27,460 nucleotides of DNA from Corallochytrium limacisporum. Its lineage: Eukaryota; Opisthokonta. Shown here in pieces: positions 1-10,217 of this stretch. A model generated the notes under the pieces. The model worked only from the letters and a program-made list of their open reading frames with translations. It was not told where the DNA came from and ran no database searches. Positions within the stretch are counted from its first letter, which is position 1. Each line of letters begins with the position of its first letter. The stretch lies in contig PDIP01000019.1 of the NCBI GenBank assembly GCA_002811645.1, forward strand, positions 371,005-398,464, read 5' to 3'. A program made the position numbers and the translations under genes.

Positions 1-714
1 GGGGAGGGGAGGAGGAGCGAGAGAGGGGGTGGGGAAATGGTGGTGGTGGTGGTGAGGTGGTGTTTAGGGTTGCAAAAAGTTACAAATTGCTTCGAAACAT
101 ACACCACAGAAATCTGGGAAACGCCAAAATAAAGTAGAAAAAGGGAGAGATACTCTTAAAAAAGGAATAAATCAGAATGGAAGAGAGAAGATAGAGAGAA
201 AAAAGCAGGCAGGGGCCGGTTGGTGGGGGTAGCTGGAAAAGCTACCCGGTGGAGAGGAAAGATGCCGACACCGGTAGTCTCAGAGACGAACGAGAGATAG
301 GAAGAGAGGGAGACACAGTGAGCGAGAGAGAAAGAGAGAGAGTGGGAGATCGCCAATCGCACAGAGATTGGGCCGGGTACCGGTCTCGTTGAGAGCGGGA
401 GTGCAGGTGGCTACCCCTTCCAACTTCTCTCAGTCTGGCGACCGTTAGTCGGTGGCTTTGCCATATCTGGGCTGTGGTTGTATGTTGGCTTTTGGGTTCC
501 CTTCACTCTCTCTCCCATTTACCACCCCCCCTCTCCTGGGAGTGGGCCCTTCTCTTTTTCTTTTTCAAGGCCCATACATTCTTCGGCCAATTTATCGGTG
601 ACGCAACATAAAATTGGACTCCCCACACGCATAAATTACAAATATTAGCCGTATGTAAAATATCTCGTGTCACTACAGCACTACATGTACATATTTTTTG
701 CCCCTCGAGTTCTT
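1..714. other. Intergenic flank, low complexity, no supportable gene
   Basis: The stretch starts purine-rich (G/GA tracts), has a short TGG microsatellite around 38-59 and a GA-rich tract around 313-345. I find no conserved protein in any frame. Candidate reading frames here are short, low in complexity and unlike any family. A TATA-like AT stretch (ACATATTTTTT, about 689-699) lies roughly 20 bp before the tRNA-Sec-like element and could serve as an upstream element for it, because animal tRNA-Sec genes use a TATA-containing external promoter. That link is inference. Confidence 0.5.
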
Positions 715-802
715 GCCAATCTGAGCCCATGTGGTCATGGGTGCAGGCTTCAAACCTGTAGGTGTCTCGCAGGCACAGGGGTTCGATACCCAACGTATTT
801 CG
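715..802 (+). tRNA. Selenocysteine tRNA (UCA anticodon)-like sequence, acceptor stem unpaired
   Basis: The anticodon arm reads GCAGGC-TTCAAAC-CTGTAG (743-761), with a TCA anticodon reading UGA; it matches the very conserved anticodon arm of eukaryotic tRNA-Sec. A five-pair D stem CCCAT/ATGGG flanks a GTGGTC loop (726-741). A long variable arm GTGTC/GGCAC with a five-base loop (762-776) pairs fully although its sequence differs from the human one. The T arm has GGG/CCC around the loop TTCGATA, with a B-box-like GGTTCGATACC at 780-790. The expected nine-base acceptor halves (715-723 and 793-801) form only about three pairs. The element is therefore a diverged gene, a pseudogene, or a tRNA-Sec-derived element. 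The ends given are set by analogy to the 9+4 eukaryotic tRNA-Sec fold. It matters because a functional copy would imply selenoprotein synthesis. Confidence 0.6.
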
Positions 803-863
803 TCCCAGGATCTTACTGCCCGGGGGTGTAAAGTGGGCGAAATTCCTCCTGATTGGCGCCACA

Positions 864-890
864 TTTTTTTTTATGTCCCTTTTTTTTTTT
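864..890 (+). terminator. Possible Pol III oligo-T terminator tracts
   Basis: There are two runs of T, nine at 864-872 and eleven at 880-890, about 60 bp after the end of the tRNA-Sec-like sequence. RNA polymerase III stops at runs of four or more T, so these would end a transcript from the tRNA-like element with an unusually long trailer. Assignment rests only on position; homopolymer runs are common in this window's intergenic DNA. Confidence 0.3.
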
Positions 891-1252
891 ACTTCTTTTA
901 TGAAGGGTTTCCGGTTCTTTATGTGTCCGTGGACATGGAGAACGAGAGAAGGCAGATGGCGGCTGGCCGCCAAGGGCATTGCCCAAACCACTGGGACACT
1001 AAAGAAATCTCTGAACGGAACGAACATCTTGATGGGCGAAGGGAGTTTGTTGTGTATTCATAAAACTAATGCAATTTCAACACATCTACAAAGCAAAAAG
1101 GCCAACGACAAATTGTGCAGATTTGGGCGAATGTTACACAATAAGCCGTCATGCTCTTCTTGGACATGCTTGAATTTGTGTTAAACTGATAAGTTGTGTT
1201 GATTTGGGGGTGGGTGGGTCTTGAAGTGATGTTTTCTGGTTTTCAATAAAAT
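891..1252. other. Region downstream of talin, no supportable gene
   Basis: This is the 3' flank of talin. There is an AATAAA on the plus strand at 1245-1250, directly beside the talin stop codon, but no matching TTTATT (AATAAA on the minus strand) close enough to serve talin. Short plus-strand frames cover parts of the region but resemble no family. The plus-strand AATAAA could end an unrecognised plus-strand transcript that meets talin tail to tail. Confidence 0.4.
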
Positions 1253-4200
1253 TTACAGCCCCTTCCTGCCAAGGACACGGTAGCGCTGCTCGCGCAGACG
1301 TCCAAGGCGCAAGCGGGCGTCCTGCAGCTCACGCTCCAGGCGCAGGACCTCTGTCTGGAGATCCTGTTCCTTGCGCATAAACTGCACCATAGACATGGGG
1401 GTGTCAGTGTCGAATTTGCCGGAGTCCTTAGTCTCGCGCTGGCGCACGGCTTCGACGAGACGATCGGTGGCACCCTTGACCTTCTTGCCGGCACTGTGCA
1501 GATTCTGAGAGGTCTTTGCGTTCGGGTCAGCCTTGACCTGCTGGGCCACCAACAGCTGGGCAGTGCAGGCGGCAACATTGCGGGCGCAGGCAATCAGACG
1601 ATCCTCGGGGATGTCACCTTCGGCAGCAACAATATCATTACCGACGGTACACAGATCCTTTGTGCCAGAAACAACGGCCTTGGCAGCGGATACGAGACCT
1701 TCAGACCACATGAGGTCCTCATTGTAGCGAGTGGAGCTCTTATCGACGGTAATCTTTCCATCCTTGATCAGTTCCTTGTTGGCAGCAATGGCGCAAGTGA
1801 CCAGGCCAGCACAGGCTTGGGCAATCGCCTGTGTGGCTCCAAGGAGCATGGATTCCATCTTGACATCGTATCCAAGATCTTCTGCCTTCACATTCTGCAT
1901 TTCCGCTTCGCGGGACTCCTTGAGGGCCTTCATGTCACCAGCAGCGGCCTCGATAGCGGCCACCGCATCAGTTAGGCTCTGCTCGGCAATCTTCGCAGGA
2001 TCGTCGGCGTCGTCCTCAAAGTCCTGGCCAGCCAAGCGACGGCACATGTCGTTGATGCGACCAAAGGAGTTGGCGACGAGGCGCATGACAGTGGAGTGAT
2101 CACCGTCCTTGACAGACTCCGTGAGATCACTGTTCAGTGCCTCAAGGAGATCACGCAGACAAATACCTCCTTCCAAGACCACACGCTGTAGGTTGCGGCT
2201 GCTGTCATCTGTTTCACAGGACAGCATGACGCTGCGGCAGGTGTCGAGCATGTTCAGGGCATTCTTGCGCACAGTATTGGAACGCTCAGCCACGTCCTTC
2301 ACGCGGCCTTCCTCCACAGCCGCGGACAGCTTGGCAGCCTCGCGGCTGGCCGTGAAGGAGAAGCGCAGGAGCTCTTCAGGCTCTGCCTGTTGGGGCAGTT
2401 GCTGAAGAGAAGACTGGGGACCGGACGAAGTTGCGGCCTTCTCAAGGTCTGACATTCCCAACTCGAGGGCATCGAGTGTGCCTTGGAGAGCGAGAGAGGC
2501 GCGCATGTTCTCATCGTCTAAGGAGCCAGACAGGTCGTTCAAGTTCTTGACCAGTGATGACAGCTTGGCAGCAGCCTCTGCCAAAGAGCTTTCGTCATTT
2601 GCGGTGGCGCTGGTGCCCTTGGCGGTCACACTCTTAGCCTGAGCCATCACAGCAGACATAGCACCGCAGATGTCCTTGGCGGAGTTGAGCAGCAATTCCT
2701 TGGTGGATTGGTCGCCGTCATCGGTCAGACTGCGCACTGCAGTTTTGGTGGCAGCCACAAGAGAAACACAGACACTGCTGGAGTCGTTGGCGATCTTTTC
2801 TAGCTCGTCTTGGACGGTGGAAGAATCGGCGCTGACAACCTTGTTGGCACCAGAAGCGGCGACGGCCACATCATTCAGAGCGTTCCGCAACTTCACAGCC
2901 GCGTCAGCAGTGGGCATAACCTCACCTTCCTCATCGGCGAAGGAGCCAGCTGCCATAAATAGTGTGGCGGTCGCCAGTTCGTTCATCAGATTGTTTAGAC
3001 GGCCAATGGAGGTGTCACACGCAAGAGAGCCCTTCTGCGCTTTCTGCAAAGTCACCAACACATTCTGAATGGCAGTCATCACTTCGTTAGAACGGTCACT
3101 GAAGCCACGGCGAACAGGTGAAGAGGTCGGGCTGGCAAACAACTTGGAAGCAGCTTCCGTCATTCCAACATACTTCATACCGAGGGCCTTGGTGTCAGCC
3201 AGGATGGCCTCCCGCAACTCGCCTGCCAGCTTGTCCTTAGCAGCGTACGCGTGCTGAGCCACACTGGCAAACTTGACGTACCCCTGGGCAGCCTCACGGC
3301 AGGCCCGGGGCAATTGCTCCGGTGGTGCCATAAGCACACCACTGGTACCCTGACCAACGGTTTTAGCAGCTTTGAAGAGAGCGTCCACCAGGGAATAGTT
3401 CGCACCAAACCCGTGATCGTTACCCTCTGGTGTATCGGTGAGTGTAGCACCAGCACGGTTGATAGTGGTAATAATCTCACCAAAGACCTTAGCATTGTCA
3501 CCAGCGGATTGCAACTGGGTCTCCAGGGTGGCTAAGCTGCGGCTGAGGTCCTTACCAGCTGCTTCCACCTGAGTGTGGGCCTTGCGGGCCGCACGATTAC
3601 CACCGGATTCCTTGGTGGCATAAATGAGTTGCATGCCGGCCTCGAGGGAGGTCTTGGCATGGGTGATGGACTTGGCTTGGAGGACCTTGTCAGTCGATGG
3701 CAGCAAAGAGCTATAGCCCACAGACATATCTGCCACGGCGCGCACGTTTGCCTGCAAAGACACGACGGCATGACCTAGACGGTTGGGCTCACCCTTGGCA
3801 GCCACAGTGACATCCATGATATCCTGCTGGACATTGCTGATCGACTCCAGGAGCTGACTCATGTAGCCATCAATGTCTTGATCTTCACGGGGTTCAAGTT
3901 CACCCATTGTCACTGCCAGCAAGGCACGATCCAGTTCAGTCATGGCCATAGTGATTTCATCCATGGCCTCAGCGCACTGCTTCTGACCAGGAGCAGCATC
4001 CTGAATGCACTGCAGTACGTTGCGAACCACATCATTGATGCCCTTCGAGTACAGGTTCATTGCATGCACAGGCGCAGATGATCCACTCTCCACTGCAGAG
4101 TTATCAGCGCCGCGCAGCCAACCCCGTAGTTCGTCGGTCAGGCCGTCAAATTGGTCGGTCAAACGGCCAGCAGTGTCAATAATGGGTTCCATGGCAGCAC

Positions 4201-7200
4201 GTCCCTCAAAACCAATGACAGCTGCAGTGCCGCTGAATTCAGGTCCACTCAGGGCCTGGCTGACGTTCTCAACCTGTGCACTAAAGGCGTCCGCAGCCTC
4301 TGAAATTTGGTCACGAACTTCAGCGTTGTCACCGGAACCGATGGTCTTGATAGAGCTAACAATGCGGCTGAGACCGCTAGCCAGTTCCTGAGCCCGGTCA
4401 CGCAGGCTGTCGGCGGAGTAGGAGTTGTCCTTCTCCTCAATACTGTCAGCCGCAGCACGAATCATCTGAATAAGCGTACCACCGTCAACAGTCATAGAGG
4501 TTGCAGCCTGCAGGAACTCATCTGTGGTGCGAGTCTGCTGGCGAAGCATTGTGCACTGGTCCTGCAGCTTAGAGGTCACGTTAGTGACGCGCTCCATGGC
4601 AATCAAACCTGGCACGGCAGCGGTGGAGGACGGATCAGCAATGGCAACCAGATAAGCAGAGTGAGCAGAGGCGGTGAGAATATCGGAGAGCTCACGAGCA
4701 GCTTCCAATAGACGCGGGCCAACCTCTTCTCGCTCACTATTGCGGACCTTATTGGTGATCTCATTGAGCATTTGCTGGGCATCCTTGGACTTGTCTCGAA
4801 TGTTCGCAACGCAGTCGAAGTAAGCAGCATTGAGCTGAGGGTATTGGGCCTGGTGCAAACGGTTTGCACCCGTGAGCACAATGTTCTGGGCCTCGTCACA
4901 CTCACGCAGACCAGGGATGTCGCGGGCGATCAGAGAGGCCAGCAGACCGTTGATGCTCTCGCTCATCTCACGAGCAGCGACAGCAAGGGCGTTGGTTAGC
5001 TGAGGGGAGGTCGGATCGGTGACGCCAACTTTAGCAGTGTTCAGCAATTTGACTGTGGTGACAGCCAAAGACGCGACATAGTCGATAATGTCATCCCGGG
5101 CCTTGGGGTCACTGCAGATGTGGGCCAGACCACAGGTGGCCAGGTATAGCTCCTCAAAGCTGTGGTAGACCTGGTTTGCACTGCGTGCCACAGCATCATG
5201 GCCCTCGTGGGCAGCTGTCTGGAGCTCAGTGGTCGCATTGCGGAAAGTGGCAGCCAGCTTGTTCACACGGGCGGTGAGATCATCGTAGCTGAGCTCACCA
5301 TTCATGCCTACAACATTGGTGGTGTCTGCCTCTCCGCTGATGAGCTCGTTGATAGCAGCAACTGCCTCATCCACGTCGCGGACACCAGGCAGATGTGGAA
5401 TCATTCCCTTGAACAAAGCGCTCAGGGCAGCAGCAGCAGACTTCAGATTTTCAATCTCTTTAGGCTGGACGGCACCCTCACCTTGTTCTTGGTGCTTCTG
5501 CAGAGCCTTCTGTGCACCGACAACAACGGCGCTGGACTGATCAAGAATAGCCAACAGGCTCTCCATGATACGGCGTTTGTTCTCCATACCGAGCTCATCG
5601 TCGCTGTCCTCAGCAGCCGCAATGGCACGGATGTCGAGACTGAGTTGCTTGGAAGCGCCAGCAACATCACGGGCAAGCTGAGAGCCCAGACGATTATCGC
5701 CAGACTCAGCAGCAGCACAAAGCTGCGCCATGGCGGACCGCAGCATACGAGCAGTGGAAGTCAGGTTCGACACTGCAGCGTCACTGTCTTCTCCAGGCAG
5801 CACAAGCAATTTACCGTTGTCAATGGCCTCCAAGTTAGCATTGGCGTTGGCCTTGAGCTTCTGCAACTGTTGCACCGCTACGGCCATTTCCAAGGGCACA
5901 CACATTTCCTGCGCCCCTTTAGCCATCTCGTTCAACGCATTGGCAGCTTTGGCGGATTCAAAAGCAGCTTGGTTCAAGGTGACAGCAGACGCACGGTCCT
6001 CAATGGCAGGTCCACAGGACTTCGAGGTTTGCACAGCCCGTAGGGTTGGTACAATGGCCTCCAGGCAGGCACTGACGAGATTCAGGTGGCCTCCAGCATC
6101 GTCCATGTCATTTTCAAAACCATCGATGGCATCAATGAGCTGAGCACAAGTGGTACCGTTTTCCTTGAGCACAGCGGTCATCTGCTGCATCAGGTGCGGG
6201 TAACGGATCTTGTTAAGCATAGTGTTGGCTGTAGTGCCGAGATCAGTGTTGCGACCGTGCAACTGACGAGCACATTCAGCAAGATTGCGCATGACGCGCT
6301 TGCGCATGACATCCTCAGCAGCAGCAAAGGCAGCATCCTTGACCTTGTATGCGGCAGATTTGAGGTCAGCTTGGGCATCGGGGTCGTTGGGATCAACATG
6401 GGCTTCGCGAATGGCGGCGATAAGGCCAGAGGTTGCATCTGCAATACTCTTGGCAGCGCCCAGAAGGCGACTTTTCTCGTCGTCCCCGTCGGCCAGGTTC
6501 TCAGTGCGGGTCTTCAGGTTGGCAACCAGGACACCGGCAGCGCTGCCCATGACCTTGGCAGCCTCTACCATGCCACGAGTGTTACCCAGAGAGTCAATGA
6601 GTCTGTCGCAGCCGGTGACAATGTCGTTGCAGGCACGCTCCACCTCGCTCTCGGGGGTGGCAGTAACTTGACCACCGTCCTCGGCGGCTTGACCGAGATT
6701 TTCCAGAGCGTTCTTGAGGTCCTTTGCGGCAGACAAAAGACCACCAGAGTCATCACCAGAAAGCATGTTTGTGTCGCAAAGTTGAAGAGCCTCCTCCAAG
6801 GATTGCTCCACAGCACGAATAGCAGCCATCAGCTTCTGCTGAGCTACTTCAGAATGCAGCACTGGGGTCAGCAGTTTGCTGATGGCAGCAAGGTCACTGC
6901 AACGCTGGCTAAGATCCTTGGCGCAGTCGATGAGACGGCTCTGCTCGAGAGGGTCATCACAGGCAGAGGCAGACTGCTTAAGAGCGGTAAGCATGGCCTG
7001 ACCGCGGGCAACCAAAGCCTTGCTCAAGTCGTGCATGCCCTTAACGTTGTCAGGGGTCATGTGTTGACGACCACCCATGCGACTGAACAGCACCTGAGTG
7101 GCCTTACCAAGGCCTACGGCTGAAGCCAGCATTTCCATGCGTCCCATAGTCTCGTTATCGTCGATAAAGTTCATCATGTGGCCGGTAGCATTGGCCATTT

Positions 7201-9064
7201 CCCGAGCAGCAGCAAGAAGCTTGGCAGATGCCTCGTCGTCACCAGACAAAGCAGCGAGCATGCGAATGTCCTTCACGCCAGCGTTCAGTCCAGCAATAAT
7301 TGCAGCAATCTCCTTGGCAGCCAAAGCGTTGTCGAGACCTTCCTTACCATCTAGGCCGGCGGTCATCTCACAAAGATTGGCCGCAGCCGTGCAAATGTTG
7401 TTCAGATGAGTCATGACGTTCTGACGGGCACCGTTCTGAGTACGGTTCTTCCAGGCGACCGAGGCTGGGTCATCGCCCATTGGCGGCAGCTCAGTGGCAG
7501 CGTTCAGGTCAATTCCGGCCTGTTCCACAGCAGTGCGGGCATCGTTCAATTGGGAGCTCAAGAGCTGCTCAGCGACAGACATGGGCTTGGCGGCCTGGAA
7601 ATGCTGCATCTGAGCCTGCTGCAGCTGCCCGTATTGGGCGACCTGAGGCATGCCTGAAACACCGGCGTAGGACACCGCTGCGGCACCAATGCGACCGGGC
7701 ATGGCAACACTGCCTTCGTGGGCAAACTGCTGGTTGGAAGGCAAATACTGCAAAGCAGTGCCACGTGCAGGCTGGATATGTTCCTCCATGGCACCAGTCA
7801 GTTCCACATCGTCGATGTCAAGCTTGTCGGGGTTGGCACGCTTCTTCAGAATGATATCGATGTAACCACCGATGAGGTTGGAGATGGCATCACCCTCAGT
7901 GGTCTGGAAAGGAACCGGAGGACGGTGGTCACCAAAATCAATGGTGAAGGTCTTAGGACTCGCTGCCCAACGGCGAATCTGGCCCATGGGCCATTTTTCC
8001 AGAACCTCTTTAGTCTGCTTGCTCAGGCGCATGACTGTATCACGGCTAATACCAAGAAGTACAGGCTCCAGTTTGCTGCGTCCGGGTACCTCCTCACGTA
8101 CCAGGAAGAAGGTGATACCATACGTGGGCAGACGGCGGCTGAGCTGAATGTAACGGTACTTAGCGTTCACTTCGTTCATACCCTTCAGTTTGGCATACTC
8201 GGTGGCTACCGACTTGTTGATGCCACGAATTTTCACGTACTCGTGCGGCAGGTAGTCCCGCACTCTCAAGGACTTGGCCTTCTCGTCGGTGTAATCGCCC
8301 AATTGCACCTGACATTGCATGGCAGAAAAACGAACGGTATCGTCTTCACTGCAAGGGTGGCTGCCATTCAGAATGGCATCACGGCTCTGTACGTACAGCA
8401 GATTCAGCTGAATGGGATCATTACGATCCACATTCTGGTCAGAGTAGAAGAATTTTTTCCGCAGAATAACCATAGACTGGTCCTCCAGTCCCTGTTCGCC
8501 CAAGGTACGGTCATGCTGCAGCCATTTGGTGTCCTCGTCAGTCTTAAGCTGCGCCCTCAGCTTTTCCATTTTACGGTTGACCTTTGCTTCGTAGTTCAAT
8601 CGCTTCTTGGTGACACCGGCCTGGCTCTTTGGTCCTGCCTTGTCGGCCTCACCTTCATCAGGCTTCTGGTCATGGACTAGAGAGTATTCCTCAGGATTGG
8701 CCAGACCAATCTTACGGCACACTTCCTCAACAACGGAACCGACCTTCTGAGACTCATCAATGATGACCATCTTGGTGCTCCCGTCCATCATCTTCACACG
8801 TAGAGGACGATGCTTCTTGCGATACTGCATCAAGTCACCAGTCTTGACGTCATAGTAGTCGAAGGTTTTGCCCATTTCCAACCAACGACCCTTGGTAGAA
8901 GATTCGTTCGGGAAAAACAAACCAAAGTCAGACATCTTGGACTCGTCACCGATGCGTTCTCTGATCATCCGGCATGCGTCGTAGACACTCTCACCAGCCT
9001 CGAACTGCATGGTCTTCATTGCTCCGGTCTCCCCGAAGGAGATGCGGAGGCTAATGGGTGCCAT
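1253..9064 (-). CDS. Talin (integrin-actin linker), full length
   Basis: Single open frame of 2603 residues, close to vertebrate talin (about 2540). The head holds F0 (1-84), F1 (85-205, with the insert before a KMEKLRAQL stretch), F2 (206-310) containing FFYSDQNVDRNDPIQLNLLY and ILNGSHP, and F3 (311-408) with TYGITFFLV, IRRWAASPKTFTIDFGDH and GYIDIILKK. Trp366 corresponds to the integrin-contacting Trp359 of animal talin. A linker (about 409-500, Gln/Met/Ala rich) leads to an Ala-rich helical-bundle rod. The C-terminal I/LWEQ (THATCH) actin-binding module is near 2390-2545, with MWSEGLVSAAKAVV and ACTAQLLVAQQVKAD. The dimerisation helix lies at 2558-2597 (LERELQDARLRLGRLREQ). The ATG has A at -3. 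Family knowledge: talin links integrin tails to actin and binds vinculin at adhesion sites. No intron interrupts 7.8 kb. It may be the only talin or one of several. Confidence 0.97.
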   Translation of the reverse strand: MAPISLRISFGETGAMKTMQFEAGESVYDACRMIRERIGDESKMSDFGLFFPNESSTKGRWLEMGKTFDYYDVKTGDLMQYRKKHRPLRVKMMDGSTKMVIIDESQKVGSVVEEVCRKIGLANPEEYSLVHDQKPDEGEADKAGPKSQAGVTKKRLNYEAKVNRKMEKLRAQLKTDEDTKWLQHDRTLGEQGLEDQSMVILRKKFFYSDQNVDRNDPIQLNLLYVQSRDAILNGSHPCSEDDTVRFSAMQCQVQLGDYTDEKAKSLRVRDYLPHEYVKIRGINKSVATEYAKLKGMNEVNAKYRYIQLSRRLPTYGITFFLVREEVPGRSKLEPVLLGISRDTVMRLSKQTKEVLEKWPMGQIRRWAASPKTFTIDFGDHRPPVPFQTTEGDAISNLIGGYIDIILKKRANPDKLDIDDVELTGAMEEHIQPARGTALQYLPSNQQFAHEGSVAMPGRIGAAAVSYAGVSGMPQVAQYGQLQQAQMQHFQAAKPMSVAEQLLSSQLNDARTAVEQAGIDLNAATELPPMGDDPASVAWKNRTQNGARQNVMTHLNNICTAAANLCEMTAGLDGKEGLDNALAAKEIAAIIAGLNAGVKDIRMLAALSGDDEASAKLLAAAREMANATGHMMNFIDDNETMGRMEMLASAVGLGKATQVLFSRMGGRQHMTPDNVKGMHDLSKALVARGQAMLTALKQSASACDDPLEQSRLIDCAKDLSQRCSDLAAISKLLTPVLHSEVAQQKLMAAIRAVEQSLEEALQLCDTNMLSGDDSGGLLSAAKDLKNALENLGQAAEDGGQVTATPESEVERACNDIVTGCDRLIDSLGNTRGMVEAAKVMGSAAGVLVANLKTRTENLADGDDEKSRLLGAAKSIADATSGLIAAIREAHVDPNDPDAQADLKSAAYKVKDAAFAAAEDVMRKRVMRNLAECARQLHGRNTDLGTTANTMLNKIRYPHLMQQMTAVLKENGTTCAQLIDAIDGFENDMDDAGGHLNLVSACLEAIVPTLRAVQTSKSCGPAIEDRASAVTLNQAAFESAKAANALNEMAKGAQEMCVPLEMAVAVQQLQKLKANANANLEAIDNGKLLVLPGEDSDAAVSNLTSTARMLRSAMAQLCAAAESGDNRLGSQLARDVAGASKQLSLDIRAIAAAEDSDDELGMENKRRIMESLLAILDQSSAVVVGAQKALQKHQEQGEGAVQPKEIENLKSAAAALSALFKGMIPHLPGVRDVDEAVAAINELISGEADTTNVVGMNGELSYDDLTARVNKLAATFRNATTELQTAAHEGHDAVARSANQVYHSFEELYLATCGLAHICSDPKARDDIIDYVASLAVTTVKLLNTAKVGVTDPTSPQLTNALAVAAREMSESINGLLASLIARDIPGLRECDEAQNIVLTGANRLHQAQYPQLNAAYFDCVANIRDKSKDAQQMLNEITNKVRNSEREEVGPRLLEAARELSDILTASAHSAYLVAIADPSSTAAVPGLIAMERVTNVTSKLQDQCTMLRQQTRTTDEFLQAATSMTVDGGTLIQMIRAAADSIEEKDNSYSADSLRDRAQELASGLSRIVSSIKTIGSGDNAEVRDQISEAADAFSAQVENVSQALSGPEFSGTAAVIGFEGRAAMEPIIDTAGRLTDQFDGLTDELRGWLRGADNSAVESGSSAPVHAMNLYSKGINDVVRNVLQCIQDAAPGQKQCAEAMDEITMAMTELDRALLAVTMGELEPREDQDIDGYMSQLLESISNVQQDIMDVTVAAKGEPNRLGHAVVSLQANVRAVADMSVGYSSLLPSTDKVLQAKSITHAKTSLEAGMQLIYATKESGGNRAARKAHTQVEAAGKDLSRSLATLETQLQSAGDNAKVFGEIITTINRAGATLTDTPEGNDHGFGANYSLVDALFKAAKTVGQGTSGVLMAPPEQLPRACREAAQGYVKFASVAQHAYAAKDKLAGELREAILADTKALGMKYVGMTEAASKLFASPTSSPVRRGFSDRSNEVMTAIQNVLVTLQKAQKGSLACDTSIGRLNNLMNELATATLFMAAGSFADEEGEVMPTADAAVKLRNALNDVAVAASGANKVVSADSSTVQDELEKIANDSSSVCVSLVAATKTAVRSLTDDGDQSTKELLLNSAKDICGAMSAVMAQAKSVTAKGTSATANDESSLAEAAAKLSSLVKNLNDLSGSLDDENMRASLALQGTLDALELGMSDLEKAATSSGPQSSLQQLPQQAEPEELLRFSFTASREAAKLSAAVEEGRVKDVAERSNTVRKNALNMLDTCRSVMLSCETDDSSRNLQRVVLEGGICLRDLLEALNSDLTESVKDGDHSTVMRLVANSFGRINDMCRRLAGQDFEDDADDPAKIAEQSLTDAVAAIEAAAGDMKALKESREAEMQNVKAEDLGYDVKMESMLLGATQAIAQACAGLVTCAIAANKELIKDGKITVDKSSTRYNEDLMWSEGLVSAAKAVVSGTKDLCTVGNDIVAAEGDIPEDRLIACARNVAACTAQLLVAQQVKADPNAKTSQNLHSAGKKVKGATDRLVEAVRQRETKDSGKFDTDTPMSMVQFMRKEQDLQTEVLRLERELQDARLRLGRLREQRYRVLGRKGL

Positions 9065-9302
9065 GATAATTCGCTCTGTTCTGATACTTCTAGTCCCGCT
9101 AAAAGTTGAATACGCAATATATACACACCAGTGTGCCCGCTTATGCTTTCTTTAACTCACACGGTAGTTTGAATGTCACTCTCTGTGCTTAGTTGTCTGC
9201 CCAATGACAACTATTTCCCACAAAGGTGATTCGCACACTGAAATACACACACGCACTTAGAATATAAGTGGCACACTTGAATGATTGTTGAGAATGGGTG
9301 AC

Positions 9303-9308
9303 TATATA
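9303..9308 (-). promoter_or_regulatory. Candidate TATA box for talin
   Basis: On the minus strand the sequence reads GGGGTATATAGTC about 240 bp upstream of the talin ATG. A second TATATA lies at 9118-9123, only about 54 bp upstream of the ATG. Either could place a transcription start before the gene. AT-rich hexamers also arise by chance, and no start-site data are available. Confidence 0.2.
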
Positions 9309-10217
9309 CCCCGTAACGCAGTGGTGATGAAGTACCTGGTCTCGTCCTTGATCACCGTAAAGAGATAGGGACATTCAGTACATGAGTAACCACTGTTGCT
9401 GATATCACACACATTGAAGAGTGGACCCGGAGAACAACGAGAAGGAAGACGATACATGATTCCTTAGGACAGTGTCTGAGTGGTTGTGCGGTGGTCACTT
9501 CGATGCAGTCTGTGATGGATGGAGAACCTGCGTACACATCGCACCGTGGTGTGCCCAGCACCAGGACAAAGTGGCGTTTGAAGCCATTGGACTCCGGAGA
9601 GGTGTCGCGTTCCCAATTCTCGTTCGTCTTTTGAATTTGCGGTACATATGATATGGATTCTCAATGCCCAAAACTGATGCAGAAAGGGAAACCAAGGTGG
9701 TGACCGATTGATAATTAAGCGTGGAAGGGGTATCTCATTCCTCCCCTTCGACGACAACGGCAGGGCTCTGTTACTAACCGTATTACGGTACAATCAGTAC
9801 CAAATACAGTCCTGCCACTGGTAGCGAAGGAAAAAAGGGGACACAAAATAAAGTTGACCCCCAAGATAAGAAAACACCCCCGTGCACGCCATCGGGCACG
9901 GCAAGAAACGCTGCCTGGTGAAACAGGGCAACAATACGTGCCCACACCGAATATGTCCCAATTACTATTGTGAATATACCGAGATTCTGTTGTGGCTTCC
10001 ACAAACCGAGGCGTCTCCCTTGCGGTTGCCTCTTAGTTACCCTCCTCAGAAATTTCTCCCGGGCTGCAAAGAAGGGGGAGGCGATGAGGGTGGGACAGGC
10101 TTAGAGAAGGGGGACGAGGCGATTTAGGTAAAAATTGTAGAGGGACGGCAGGTAGGGGACGGCAGGGGGAAAAGGGAAGGGGTTAGCATCGAGCTTCGTT
10201 GTGCTGTGTGTGTTGTC

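Noticed and set aside
503-1184. Frames on both strands across 503-1184
   Set aside because: They overlap the tRNA-Sec-like sequence and homopolymer T tracts, and look random in composition.
5162-8680. Long plus-strand open frames opposite talin (for example 5162-6043, 6086-7123, 7718-8680)
   Set aside because: They are antisense to a clearly conserved talin frame; their translations show no recognisable domain and arise from the codon bias of the real gene.
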